Below, in pieces: positions 1-6,622 of a stretch of 64,000 nucleotides of DNA. Made by a program: the position numbers and the translations under genes. The notes under the pieces were generated by a model. That model did no database searches and had not been told where the DNA came from. It worked only from the letters and a program-made list of their open reading frames with translations. Within the stretch, counting starts at the first letter, position 1. Every line of letters starts with the position of its first letter. This DNA is from Campylobacteraceae bacterium (GTDB taxonomy: Bacteria; Campylobacterota; Campylobacteria; Campylobacterales; Sulfurospirillaceae): assembly GCA_027050775.1 (NCBI GenBank), contig JALUBH010000046.1, forward strand, positions 62,001-126,000. The letters run 5' to 3'.

Positions 1-331
1 CACCGCCTTGAGGTGCAGATCCACCTCCACCTCCACCTGCAAATACTCCTGTGTCAAGAGAAAAGTTATGGCCTAAGCCAAATCTATACCCCGCTTCCAC
101 TCCTCCTGTGAAAAATCCACCTCTTTTTCCTGAAACTGCGCTATAAACCCCAAGTCCTAGATACGCAGAGTCAAAGTCATACAGATAACTTGTGCCCAAT
201 AAGCCTAATTTTTCATTTGCTGGTAGTGTTAAATTGTCATAACTTATAGAATAGTGCCCTTTTTGTATAAATAGATCATTAGAGTATAGTGATAAAGTAA
301 GAGCAAAAATAAATAGAAAAATTTTTTTCAT
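1..331 (-). CDS. Exported protein, N-terminal part only
   Basis: This is the first 110 codons of a gene that runs off the left edge of the window. The start is the ATG whose complement ends at 331. Residues 1-18 form a classic signal peptide (MKKIF, hydrophobic stretch, then LYSND), so the product is exported. The visible mature part has alternating Gly/aromatic segments (GVEAGYRFGLGHNFSLDTG) like outer-membrane beta-strands, then a run of six glycines near residue 100. I do not recognise the family. It is divergent from the copper operon, with about 140 bp between them. Confidence 0.6.
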   Translation of the reverse strand, partial: MKKIFLFIFALTLSLYSNDLFIQKGHYSISYDNLTLPANEKLGLLGTSYLYDFDSAYLGLGVYSAVSGKRGGFFTGGVEAGYRFGLGHNFSLDTGVFAGGGGGGSAPQGG

Positions 332-407
332 ATAAAGACCTAGTGTAAAAATATATAATCAAGATATTTATTATATCAGAATATAATGAGAAGCTGTTTA
401 AAAAGAC

Positions 408-436
408 TTGACATATTAATATATATATGATAGAAT
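408..436 (+). promoter_or_regulatory. Sigma-70 type promoter of the copper operon
   Basis: TTGACA at 408-413 and TAGAAT at 431-436 are separated by exactly 17 bp. This is a near-consensus vegetative promoter about 38 bp upstream of the first gene. The -10 box lies inside the upstream ArsR-type inverted repeat, so a bound repressor would block RNA polymerase directly. Confidence 0.75.
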
Positions 437-460
437 CTTCATATGAAAAAAATATCATAT
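425..460 (+). promoter_or_regulatory. Two overlapping ArsR/SmtB-type operators
   Basis: The same inverted repeat, ATATGA-N8-TCATAT, occurs at 425-444 and again at 441-460. The two copies share four bases, so their centres are 16 bp apart. This architecture is typical of operators bound by dimers of the ArsR/SmtB family, and such a regulator is encoded two genes downstream. The first copy covers the -10 element and the second covers the expected transcription start. Autoregulation by the ArsR protein is inferred. Confidence 0.65.
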
Positions 461-473
461 GAAAGGTTATGAA

Positions 474-680
474 ATGAAAAAAATTTTTAAAGCAAAAAAC
501 ATTAGTTGCATCAATTGTGCCAATCTTATAAAAGGCTCTTTGGAGGATGATTTTGGCGAGATAGAAGTAAATCTTGATGTAAACCCCAAAGAAGTTACTC
601 TAGAAATCCCAAATAAGGAGGCTGATGATAAGTTTAAAGCCGAAATGGAAGATTTGGGATATGGTGTGATAGAAGAGTGA
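474..680 (+). CDS. Small HMA-domain copper chaperone (CopZ-like)
   Basis: This 68-residue protein is a single heavy-metal-associated domain. The metal-binding CxxC is in ISCINCAN near residues 9-12, and LGYGVIEE closes the ferredoxin-like fold. It probably carries Cu(I) in the cytoplasm to the ATPase two genes downstream. I prefer ATG 474 because AAAGG lies 7 bp upstream. The in-frame ATG at 459 sits inside the second operator and has no ribosome site. The gene is separated by one base from the regulator gene. The usual Met of the MxCxxC motif is replaced by Ile-Ser. Confidence 0.75.
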   Translation: MKKIFKAKNISCINCANLIKGSLEDDFGEIEVNLDVNPKEVTLEIPNKEADDKFKAEMEDLGYGVIEE

Positions 681-681
681 C

Positions 682-1053
682 ATGAAAAACTCACAAAAAC
701 TCATAAGGTCATGTTGTGAAGGTGTCAGCTATATATGTGATATAGACAAAACTCTACCGAGTGATGATGAAATCGTAAAACTGACCAAAATTTTTAAAGC
801 GCTTAGCGATCCTATGCGAGCAAAGATGCTCTTTGCATTGCTAGATTATGAGATATGTGTAGGCGAGATGTCAAATCTACTTGGCGTCTCCCAATCACAT
901 GTGTCGCACCAGTTTAAAATTCTGCGCAGATATGAGATAGTAACATTTACCAAAGATAAAAAGATGTCCTTTTACAGGATCATAAACGAAGAAGTCAAAG
1001 ATTTGCTTCATACAGCATTAAAAAGTATAAAATTATGTCAAAAGAAAAAATAA
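682..1053 (+). CDS. ArsR/SmtB-family metal-sensing repressor
   Basis: This 123-residue winged-helix protein matches the ArsR family: ALSDPMRAKMLFALL, then the recognition helix VSQSHVSHQFKILRR, then a wing ending MSFYRI. Candidate metal ligands are Cys-Cys near residues 11-12, Cys 19 and Cys 59 (EICVGE), a CadC-like layout. It probably represses its own operon from the paired operators at 425-460 and lets go when metal binds. Its 3' end overlaps the start of the ATPase gene by 19 bp, implying translational coupling. ArsR proteins that control copper exporters are uncommon; MerR-type CueR or CsoR is the usual solution. Confidence 0.85.
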   Translation: MKNSQKLIRSCCEGVSYICDIDKTLPSDDEIVKLTKIFKALSDPMRAKMLFALLDYEICVGEMSNLLGVSQSHVSHQFKILRRYEIVTFTKDKKMSFYRIINEEVKDLLHTALKSIKLCQKKK

Positions 1054-3209
1054 ACCTAAATATATCGGGTATGACTTGTGTAAACTGTTCAAACGGTATA
1101 CAAAAAGTAGTAAACAAATTAGATGGTCTTGAGAGTTCAAAAGTCAACTTTGCCTCAAATAGTGGCGAGTTTGTCATTGACTCAAATCTCTTAAACAAAG
1201 ATAAATTGATAAAAAAGATAAGAACACTAGGTTATGGCGTCGAAGAGGATATAAAAGCACTAGAGTTAGCAAAGAAAAAGGCATACCAAAAACTAAGAAG
1301 ACTTTTCGTAGTCTCTTTGGTTTTGAGTATTGCCATCTTTTTCTTTATGTTTTTTCCGGTACCTGATATAAATCTTTACATCATATTTGCTATAGGCTCT
1401 ATCGTGCAGTTTTATCCGGGTGGGAGATTTTATTCACTAGCATTTAAGGCCGTCAGTCATAAAAATTTTGATATGAATGTTTTGGTGGCATTAGGAACAA
1501 GTGCGGCATACTTTTATTCTGCTACTGTTGTTCTTTTTCCAGCCCTCTTCCCTCCTCATCTGAGATTTATATACTTTGATGGAGCGAGTGTAATCATTAC
1601 ATTTATCATCCTAGGCCGTCTTTTAGAAGAGAGAAGTAAGGCAAAAGCTACTGATTTTTTGAAAAATCTGATGAATTTAGCACCTCTAAATGCTCAAAAG
1701 ATAGAATCAAATGGAGATATCATCCAAGTTCTTGCAAAAGAGTTGGATATAGGCGACATAGTATTAGTAAAACAAGGCGAGAAAATCTCAGCCGATGGAG
1801 TCGTTATAGAAGGTGGTGCTGAGATAGATACCTCTATGATCACAGGTGAATCTTTACCCGTGTATAAAACCGTGGATGAAGAGGTGATAGCAGGTACTAT
1901 AAATATGGCAGGTTTGTTGAAAGTGCAAGTTACAAAACTAGCAAATGATACCACTCTTTCAAAGATCATAGCTTTATTAAACGAGGCACAAAGCAAAAGC
2001 ATGCCTATAGCTAGATTTGCCGATAAGGTGGCAAATATCTTTGTTCCGGTTGTTATAGCCATATCTATCTTGACATTTTTTGTTTGGTATTTTCTCGTTG
2101 GCGATGCTCTTAGCGCAATACTAGCTTCTATATCTGTCTTAATCATCTCTTGCCCTTGTGCACTCGGACTTGCGACTCCTATAGCTATAGTGAGTGCTGT
2201 AGGTAAAGGTGCTAAAGAGGGAATACTGATAAAAAACCCGGAAGTTTTGGAGATTATAAAAGATATAGAGTATGCTGTTTTTGACAAAACAGGTACGATT
2301 ACCAAGGGCGAGATAAGTGTAAAAGATATCTTGATAGATGAAAAATATCTGGATATCTTAGGTTCCGTTGAGAGCTATAGTGAGCATCCAATATCTAAAG
2401 CTGTCACAAAATATATAAAGGACAAAAGCTTTACATGTAGAGCAAAAGTTGAAGATATAGAGGTTCTGCCCGGACTTGGGATAAGTGCAACAAGTGAAAC
2501 CAAAAAAGTCCTTATCGGCAATGTGACTCTGCTAGAAAGTGCAAAAGTTGATATATCAAAAGAACATATGGAGTTTTTTCAAAAGACTATAGGCGTAGGA
2601 AATGGAGCAGTATTTGCTAGCATAGACGGCAAATGTGTCGGGGTGATAGCCTTAGAAGACAGTATAAAAGACGGAGCTGTTGATTTGGTGAAGAAACTCA
2701 AAGACAAAGGCATAGTGCCGATTCTTTTGACGGGTGATAATGAAACAACAGCCAAAAAGATAGCTTCTGTAGTCGGCATAGAGCTGGTTTATGCAGAAGT
2801 TTTGCCTGATGAGAAATACAAAGTTATAAAAGATTTACAAAAAGATGCAAAAGTATTGTTTGTAGGGGACGGCATAAATGACTCTGTCTCTATAAAACAA
2901 GCTGACATAGGTATAGCACTAAATTCCGGCTCAGATATCACAAAAGATGCGGGAGACATCATCTTGATGAACAATGAAATTATCTCTGTTTTGAAAAGTA
3001 TAAATCTGTCCCAAAAGGCTATGAATACGATAAAACAAAATCTTTTTTGGGCATTTTTCTATAACTCCATAGGCATACCGATAGCAGCCGGAGTTCTTTA
3101 CCCTTTCTTTGGAGTAATGCTAACCCCCGTATATGCAGGAATTGCTATGAGTTTTAGCTCTGTGAGCGTTGTGCTGAATTCATTGAGACTAAAGTTTTCG
3201 AAGCTGTAG
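1035..3209 (+). CDS. copA: Copper-exporting P1B-1 ATPase
   Basis: This 724-residue inner-membrane ATPase pumps Cu(I) out of the cytoplasm. It has one N-terminal HMA domain (GMTCVNC, Cys 15 and 18), the transmembrane CPC motif at 373-375, the phosphorylated Asp 417 in DKTGT, and GDGIND near 610-615. The late membrane helices carry N-x6-YN-x4-P and MxxSS, which are the signature of the Cu+ subtype (P1B-1). It is the third gene of the HMA-arsR-copA operon. The last 145 bp of this gene recur in decayed form at 6420-6564, indicating a duplication or replacement event here. Confidence 0.92.
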   Translation: MSKEKINLNISGMTCVNCSNGIQKVVNKLDGLESSKVNFASNSGEFVIDSNLLNKDKLIKKIRTLGYGVEEDIKALELAKKKAYQKLRRLFVVSLVLSIAIFFFMFFPVPDINLYIIFAIGSIVQFYPGGRFYSLAFKAVSHKNFDMNVLVALGTSAAYFYSATVVLFPALFPPHLRFIYFDGASVIITFIILGRLLEERSKAKATDFLKNLMNLAPLNAQKIESNGDIIQVLAKELDIGDIVLVKQGEKISADGVVIEGGAEIDTSMITGESLPVYKTVDEEVIAGTINMAGLLKVQVTKLANDTTLSKIIALLNEAQSKSMPIARFADKVANIFVPVVIAISILTFFVWYFLVGDALSAILASISVLIISCPCALGLATPIAIVSAVGKGAKEGILIKNPEVLEIIKDIEYAVFDKTGTITKGEISVKDILIDEKYLDILGSVESYSEHPISKAVTKYIKDKSFTCRAKVEDIEVLPGLGISATSETKKVLIGNVTLLESAKVDISKEHMEFFQKTIGVGNGAVFASIDGKCVGVIALEDSIKDGAVDLVKKLKDKGIVPILLTGDNETTAKKIASVVGIELVYAEVLPDEKYKVIKDLQKDAKVLFVGDGINDSVSIKQADIGIALNSGSDITKDAGDIILMNNEIISVLKSINLSQKAMNTIKQNLFWAFFYNSIGIPIAAGVLYPFFGVMLTPVYAGIAMSFSSVSVVLNSLRLKFSKL

Positions 3210-3305
3210 AATTGATTTTATACAAAATTTTAAAAAGACATTTTGTCCTTTTAATAATTATATTTAAACATCATGTAGATGATATAAATCAACAGATATT
3301 TTAAA

Positions 3306-3334
3306 TTGAAATTCATACCAAAAAATGATATAAT
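3306..3334 (+). promoter_or_regulatory. Promoter of the parA-like operon
   Basis: TTGAAA at 3306-3311 and TATAAT at 3329-3334 are 17 bp apart, a strong vegetative promoter. Transcription would start near 3341 and leave a leader of about 105 nt before the GTG start of the ParA-like gene. The operon thus has its own promoter and need not depend on copA. Confidence 0.7.
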
Positions 3335-3434
3335 GTCCACTAATAATATAGATATAGAAGAGACAATAGGATGAACAGAGAAATAATAAAAGCACGATGG
3401 CTATACGCAAATATTGGGCACAATTAACAAAAAA

Positions 3435-3443
3435 GGGGGGGGG
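3435..3443 (+). repeat. Homopolymeric G9 tract at the parA-like start
   Basis: Nine consecutive G residues end two bases before the GTG start codon at 3446. They double as the only Shine-Dalgarno-like sequence for this gene. Poly-G tracts of this length are the classic phase-variation sites of Campylobacter and Helicobacter. Here a length change would alter the ribosome site rather than a reading frame. An assembly error in the run length is possible. Confidence 0.6.
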
Positions 3444-3445
3444 AT

Positions 3446-4270
3446 GTGAGAATAATATCGTTTATTAATATGAAAGGCGGAGTTGGTAAAACAACAAGCG
3501 TTGTCGAAATAGGAACAATTCTAGCCAGAGAGCACAATAAAAAAGTTCTGATTATTGACATTGATCCACAGACAAATGCCACTTTTTCACTAATAGGAAT
3601 TGATGATTGGCAAGAGATAAAAGATACTGCAACTATTGCGGATGTGCTTGGTATGAATAATAAATTTTCGACACGAGATGAAGAGTATGATATTAATGAT
3701 GCAATTATTAGTGATGTTTGTGGTATAAATAATTTAGATTTAATTCCTTCACATATTGAGTTGACATTTCTAGATTTAGATTTAAGTGCTGAACCCGGTA
3801 GAGAAGACATATTAAACCGGCAAATAGAAAAACTTGAAAACGATTATGATTTTATACTAATAGATTGTCCACCTAACCTAACCATTGCACCGCAAAATGC
3901 TTTGGTTGTAAGCGATTATATCATTGTTCCCGTAGCACCAGAATTCTATGCTGCAATTGGTCTTCCCTTGCTTATAAATAGAATAGCACAATTAAAACGT
4001 AAATTGCGTGGATGTGCAGTAGAAATATTAGGAGTCTTATTCACACAAGTACGGAGAACAAATGACCATAATCATCATTTGGACACTATCAGAAAAACGT
4101 GTACAGATGATATTGATATTCATACATTTCAAACGGTAATTCCATTTACAACAAGGATTAGCGAAGCTGCAAAGTTTAATAAACCGGCATCTTTACATAA
4201 TCCAAATGCAGATGGTGTGACTGCATATAAAAATTTCACACAAGAACTTTTATTAAATTTGGAAGAATAA
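3446..4270 (+). CDS. ParA/Soj-like P-loop ATPase
   Basis: This 274-residue protein has the deviant Walker A KGGVGKTT (residues 10-17), the A' motif IDIDPQTN near 38-45 and Walker B FILIDCPPN near 136-144. These are all standard for the ParA/MinD family of dimerising ATPases that act on DNA or membranes. The start is GTG 3446, because the ATG at 3444 is followed at once by a stop. No ParB or parS site is visible. Instead the gene leads a tight operon with two unrecognised genes (2-bp gap, then a 28-bp overlap). That suggests an accessory role such as a defence or mobile-element module rather than chromosome partition. Confidence 0.85.
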   Translation: MRIISFINMKGGVGKTTSVVEIGTILAREHNKKVLIIDIDPQTNATFSLIGIDDWQEIKDTATIADVLGMNNKFSTRDEEYDINDAIISDVCGINNLDLIPSHIELTFLDLDLSAEPGREDILNRQIEKLENDYDFILIDCPPNLTIAPQNALVVSDYIIVPVAPEFYAAIGLPLLINRIAQLKRKLRGCAVEILGVLFTQVRRTNDHNHHLDTIRKTCTDDIDIHTFQTVIPFTTRISEAAKFNKPASLHNPNADGVTAYKNFTQELLLNLEE

Positions 4271-4272
4271 TT

Positions 4273-4755
4273 ATGGAACTACAAAATTATATAAACGAAC
4301 TAGAAAAGATTTTGAAGAATCTTTCTGATTATAATAAGATGGGATTAGACACATCTTCTTTAAATTTATTTATTAAGAATTTAAAGACTTTTGAGAAAAT
4401 TCAGAATTCTCGATTAAGTAATTCTGCAACAAATATGTCTTTTGAAGACAAATTAGAACTCATAAAAGCATTTTTAGAAGACAAAAAAGTATTTCCACGC
4501 ATTAAAGATGTAGTTGAATTTGCAAATCAAGAACTCTATTTAAATTTTAAAGACCAAAAAGAATCAAGAGCATTAACAATAAAAAGGATTATTGGTAGAA
4601 TTGAAAAAAATCCAGAATTAAAAGAAAAAATAAAAAGTGCAGTTATCAATATAAAGAATAAGAAAGTTCATTCTCGTAACTCATATAAATCTAAAAAAGA
4701 GATTGAGAAAGTTGAATCATATACTAAATGGGCAGAAATACTAAAAAATATATGA
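4273..4755 (+). CDS. Unrecognised helical protein in the parA-like operon
   Basis: This 160-residue product matches no family I can name. It is lysine-rich and predicted mostly helical. Its N-terminal 50 residues look coiled-coil-like (YINELEKILKNLSDY). A middle segment (FPRIKDVVEFANQELYLNF) could be a small DNA-binding helical domain, and the tail is very basic (KNKKVHSRNSYKSKKEIEK). It starts 2 bp after the ParA-like gene and overlaps the next gene by 28 bp, so the three are almost certainly co-translated. A partner or adaptor of the ATPase, in the place usually held by ParB, is a possible inference. Confidence 0.6.
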   Translation: MELQNYINELEKILKNLSDYNKMGLDTSSLNLFIKNLKTFEKIQNSRLSNSATNMSFEDKLELIKAFLEDKKVFPRIKDVVEFANQELYLNFKDQKESRALTIKRIIGRIEKNPELKEKIKSAVINIKNKKVHSRNSYKSKKEIEKVESYTKWAEILKNI

Positions 4756-5462
4756 AAAATTTAATAATAACAAAAGCAAAAGAAGATATCCCATTATACT
4801 TTGATGATTTTAAAAAATTTTGGGACAGTGCTTATGGGGAAATTAGTGATGATGATTTATATGAAATATACCGGGCAACTTTAATTTTCAAAAATTATAA
4901 AATTGTTTTTCATTCTCTTAGTCTTGATAGTTTTGACCTTATTTTAGATGAAATATTTGAAGATATTAATTCTTCATTTTTTTTGTCACTAATAGGTTTG
5001 TATCGCTCTGCACATATGCATTTAAGAAGTAGTATCGAAATAACCCTGCAATTGATTTATTTTATTCACCATCCAATTGAATACAAAAGATGGAAAGATG
5101 GAAATTTTGTTATTAAACACGATAAAATAACACAATATGTTGCAACTCATCCAAACTTTGATACTGACATTTCATCATTAATGACAACAATTACTCAATA
5201 TTGGAAAAAATTTTCCAAACATATTCACGGTGAATCGCCGATTTTTTTTCAAAGCGAAACTGATGTAAGAAAAACAAATACTTTTTCAATAAAAGATTAC
5301 AATATTTGGAAAGGAAATTTTACAAAAAACATATATGTACTTAACAAATTATTATTACTATTCTTTAAAAATGATATTAGTAGATTTCCTCATAAATCAT
5401 TTGAAATGTTGACATCAATACTTAAAGAAGAAGATAGAAAACTAATAGAAAACAATAACTAA
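4728..5462 (+). CDS. Unrecognised protein, possibly HEPN/DUF5677-like
   Basis: This 244-residue soluble protein is the third member of the ParA-like operon. The central helical part (LIGLYRSAHMHLRSSIEITLQ, about residues 85-105, then KHIHGES near 165) resembles the long antiparallel helices and Arg-x4-6-His pattern of HEPN-like and DUF5677 proteins. Several of those are RNase toxins or abortive-infection proteins. That match is by eye and weak. The 28-bp overlap with the preceding gene implies coupled synthesis. If the HEPN reading is right, an ATPase-controlled effector is plausible; otherwise the function is unknown. Confidence 0.55.
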   Translation: MGRNTKKYMKNLIITKAKEDIPLYFDDFKKFWDSAYGEISDDDLYEIYRATLIFKNYKIVFHSLSLDSFDLILDEIFEDINSSFFLSLIGLYRSAHMHLRSSIEITLQLIYFIHHPIEYKRWKDGNFVIKHDKITQYVATHPNFDTDISSLMTTITQYWKKFSKHIHGESPIFFQSETDVRKTNTFSIKDYNIWKGNFTKNIYVLNKLLLLFFKNDISRFPHKSFEMLTSILKEEDRKLIENNN

Positions 5463-5769
5463 CTGAAAAAAAAGGATGTAAGCTTTAGTGATTGGGATTT
5501 GACTTTTAACTTTTTTAATACAAAGAGTAGCAAGCCATAGCAAGTTTCAGGAGGAGGAGTGACGAACATACGGCGAGTTTTCTAAACTTTATCTTGCTAA
5601 AATATTTTTTAAGTGATTTTGAGGGACTATGTAAAATTCCGTCATCCCTCAAGATTGCAGTTAGCATCACCTTTAATGTATAAAAATATAAAAAGGCGAC
5701 AGGCTACTTTTCTCTGAGCATACTCAGCGCGACTGGTAAAAGTTAAATAAATTGACAGAATGAATAAAT
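5463..5769. other. Gene-free stretch with strong inverted repeats
   Basis: I find no credible gene in these 307 bp. At 5528-5599 there is a two-part stem: TAGCAAG (5528-5534) pairs with CTTGCTA (5593-5599), and AAGTTT (5542-5547) pairs with AAACTT (5584-5589). The loop contains GGAGGAGGAG, and T6 follows at 5605-5610. A second stem, TTGAGGGA/TCCCTCAA, lies at 5619-5626 and 5645-5652. A third, CTGAG-CATA-CTCAG, lies at 5714-5727 inside ACTTTT/AAAAGT arms. These could be terminators or a small structured RNA. The last part holds the toxin-antitoxin promoter. Confidence 0.5.
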
Positions 5770-5799
5770 TTGAATATAATTAGATATATTATTATTCAA
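5752..5799 (+). promoter_or_regulatory. Promoter and operator of the toxin-antitoxin pair
   Basis: TTGACA (5752-5757) and TATAAT (5775-5780) are separated by 17 bp, a consensus promoter. An imperfect inverted repeat with outer arms TTGAATA (5770-5776) and TATTCAA (5793-5799) overlaps the -10 box. That is where a ribbon-helix-helix antitoxin would be expected to bind for autorepression. The regulatory role is inferred from position. Confidence 0.65.
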
Positions 5800-5808
5800 G
5801 GACATGTT

Positions 5809-6045
5809 ATGAAAACAGTTACAATGAGAGTAGATGATTCAATTTACAATATGATAAAACTTGCAGCAGATGGACAAAAAAGAAATCTTTCAAACTTCAT
5901 CGAGTTTGCAACAATGCAATATCTTACTTCATCACAATTTGTGGAAAAAGATGAAATGAGTGAAATTTTAGAAGACAAAGAACTTGTTAATAATCTAATG
6001 AACGGATTAGAAGATTTCAAAAATGGTGACTACACAATTGTCTAA
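5809..6045 (+). CDS. Ribbon-helix-helix antitoxin (CopG/RelB type)
   Basis: This 78-residue protein begins KTVTMRVDDSIYNMIKLAA, the beta-strand and first helix of a ribbon-helix-helix DNA-binding domain. An acidic C-terminal tail (DKELVNNLMNGLEDFKNG) would wrap the toxin. ATG 5809 has AAGGA six bases upstream. The upstream in-frame TTG at 5770 lies in the promoter -10 region and is rejected. It overlaps the toxin gene by 23 bp. It should neutralise the toxin and repress the operon through the palindrome at 5770-5799. Confidence 0.8.
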   Translation: MKTVTMRVDDSIYNMIKLAADGQKRNLSNFIEFATMQYLTSSQFVEKDEMSEILEDKELVNNLMNGLEDFKNGDYTIV

Positions 6046-6307
6046 ATATCAAATTGCTGAAACTAAAACTTTTGAAAAAGTTAAAAAGAAACTAGATAAA
6101 AAACTCTATGCAAAAATTGAAAATTTTGTGTATCCTCAACTTCGAGAAAATCCATTTTATGGCTCAAATATAAAAAAGTTAAAAGATAATTTAGAAGGCT
6201 ATTATAGATACAGAATAGGAAATTATAGACTTTTTTATCTTATTGAAGATAATCAACTTATTGTTGCTGTTGTTGATTTTAGACATAGACAAAAAGCTTG
6301 TGATTAA
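6023..6307 (+). CDS. RelE/ParE-superfamily toxin
   Basis: This 94-residue basic protein carries the RelE/ParE core: KLKDNLEGYYRYRIGNYRLFYLIEDNQLIVAVVDFRHRQKACD. The GxYRYRIGxYRxFYxI strand pair and the C-terminal Arg-His-Arg-Gln are the usual hallmarks. Family members are ribosome-dependent mRNA endonucleases (RelE) or gyrase poisons (ParE), and sequence reading alone does not decide which. It is translated from within the end of the antitoxin gene, the normal order for such modules. Confidence 0.82.
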   Translation: MVTTQLSKYQIAETKTFEKVKKKLDKKLYAKIENFVYPQLRENPFYGSNIKKLKDNLEGYYRYRIGNYRLFYLIEDNQLIVAVVDFRHRQKACD

Positions 6308-6419
6308 ACACATAACAAGACAGAAAAATGGGTGCCGTTGCTTAACTTTTGACTTTTTGCCATATTAAATTTTTTATTCGCAATTGCAGAACTTCAGTCA
6401 GAAGTCAAATCTTAGCCCC
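6308..6419. other. Gap between toxin and copA remnant
   Basis: No gene seen in these 112 bp. AAGTCAAATC at 6402-6411 is the reverse complement of GATTTGACTT at 5496-5505, so a 10-bp inverted repeat brackets the toxin-antitoxin pair. Whether this marks a cassette boundary is uncertain. Confidence 0.3.
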
Positions 6420-6564
6420 CTCCATAGGTATATCAATAGCAGAATGAGTACTTTGTTCTCTCTTTGGTGTTATGCTAACTCCCGTATATACTGGAATTGC
6501 TATGAGTTTTAGTTCAGTAAGTGTTGTACTTAACTCATTGAGGCTCAAGTTTTCTAAATTATAA
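6420..6564 (+). pseudogene. Remnant of a second copA, last 47 codons
   Basis: This stretch aligns without gaps to copA 3065-3209. Conceptual translation gives SIGISIAE, a TGA stop, then VLCSLFGVMLTP and onward to the same C-terminus LRLKFSKL. By hand count 40 of 47 amino-acid positions agree. Many synonymous sites differ, so it is not a fresh duplication. Everything upstream of the Ser-Ile-Gly-Ile segment is missing. It is best read as the surviving tail of an older copA whose body was lost when the preceding genes arrived, or as a decayed tandem duplicate. Confidence 0.85.
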
Positions 6565-6566
6565 AT

Positions 6567-6595
6567 TTGAGTTTAATGCAAAAAGGGGGTATAAT
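6567..6595 (+). promoter_or_regulatory. Promoter of the CheB-CheR-kinase gene
   Basis: TTGAGT (6567-6572) and TATAAT (6590-6595) lie 17 bp apart, directly after the stop codon of the copA remnant. Transcription would start about 20 bp upstream of the AAGGA ribosome site at 6612-6616. Confidence 0.6.
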
Positions 6596-6622
6596 ATTCC
6601 TATTGATGCGTAAGGATATTTT

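Larger units (their letters stand above)
3210..3445. other. Gap between copA and the parA-like gene
   Basis: This 236-bp stretch holds a weak stem (AAAAGACA/TGTCCTTTT around 3233-3252, one bulge) that might end copA transcription. It also holds the promoter at 3306-3334, an 18-codon reading frame at 3371-3427 with only a poor ribosome site, and the G9 tract at 3435-3443. I see no other gene. Confidence 0.5.

Noticed and set aside
459-473. Upstream ATG 459 as start of the HMA protein
   Set aside because: It lies in the second operator and lacks a ribosome site; ATG 474 has AAGG-type spacing.
1694-2305. 203-codon minus-strand frame inside copA
   Set aside because: It is the antisense shadow of the ATPase catalytic region; no domain or ribosome site.
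3371-3427. 18-codon frame before the ParA-like gene as a leader peptide
   Set aside because: Its ribosome site is poor, its codons show no attenuator pattern, and it stops before the G tract.
6420-6564. Second functional copA copy
   Set aside because: Only the last 47 codons remain and they contain an in-frame stop.
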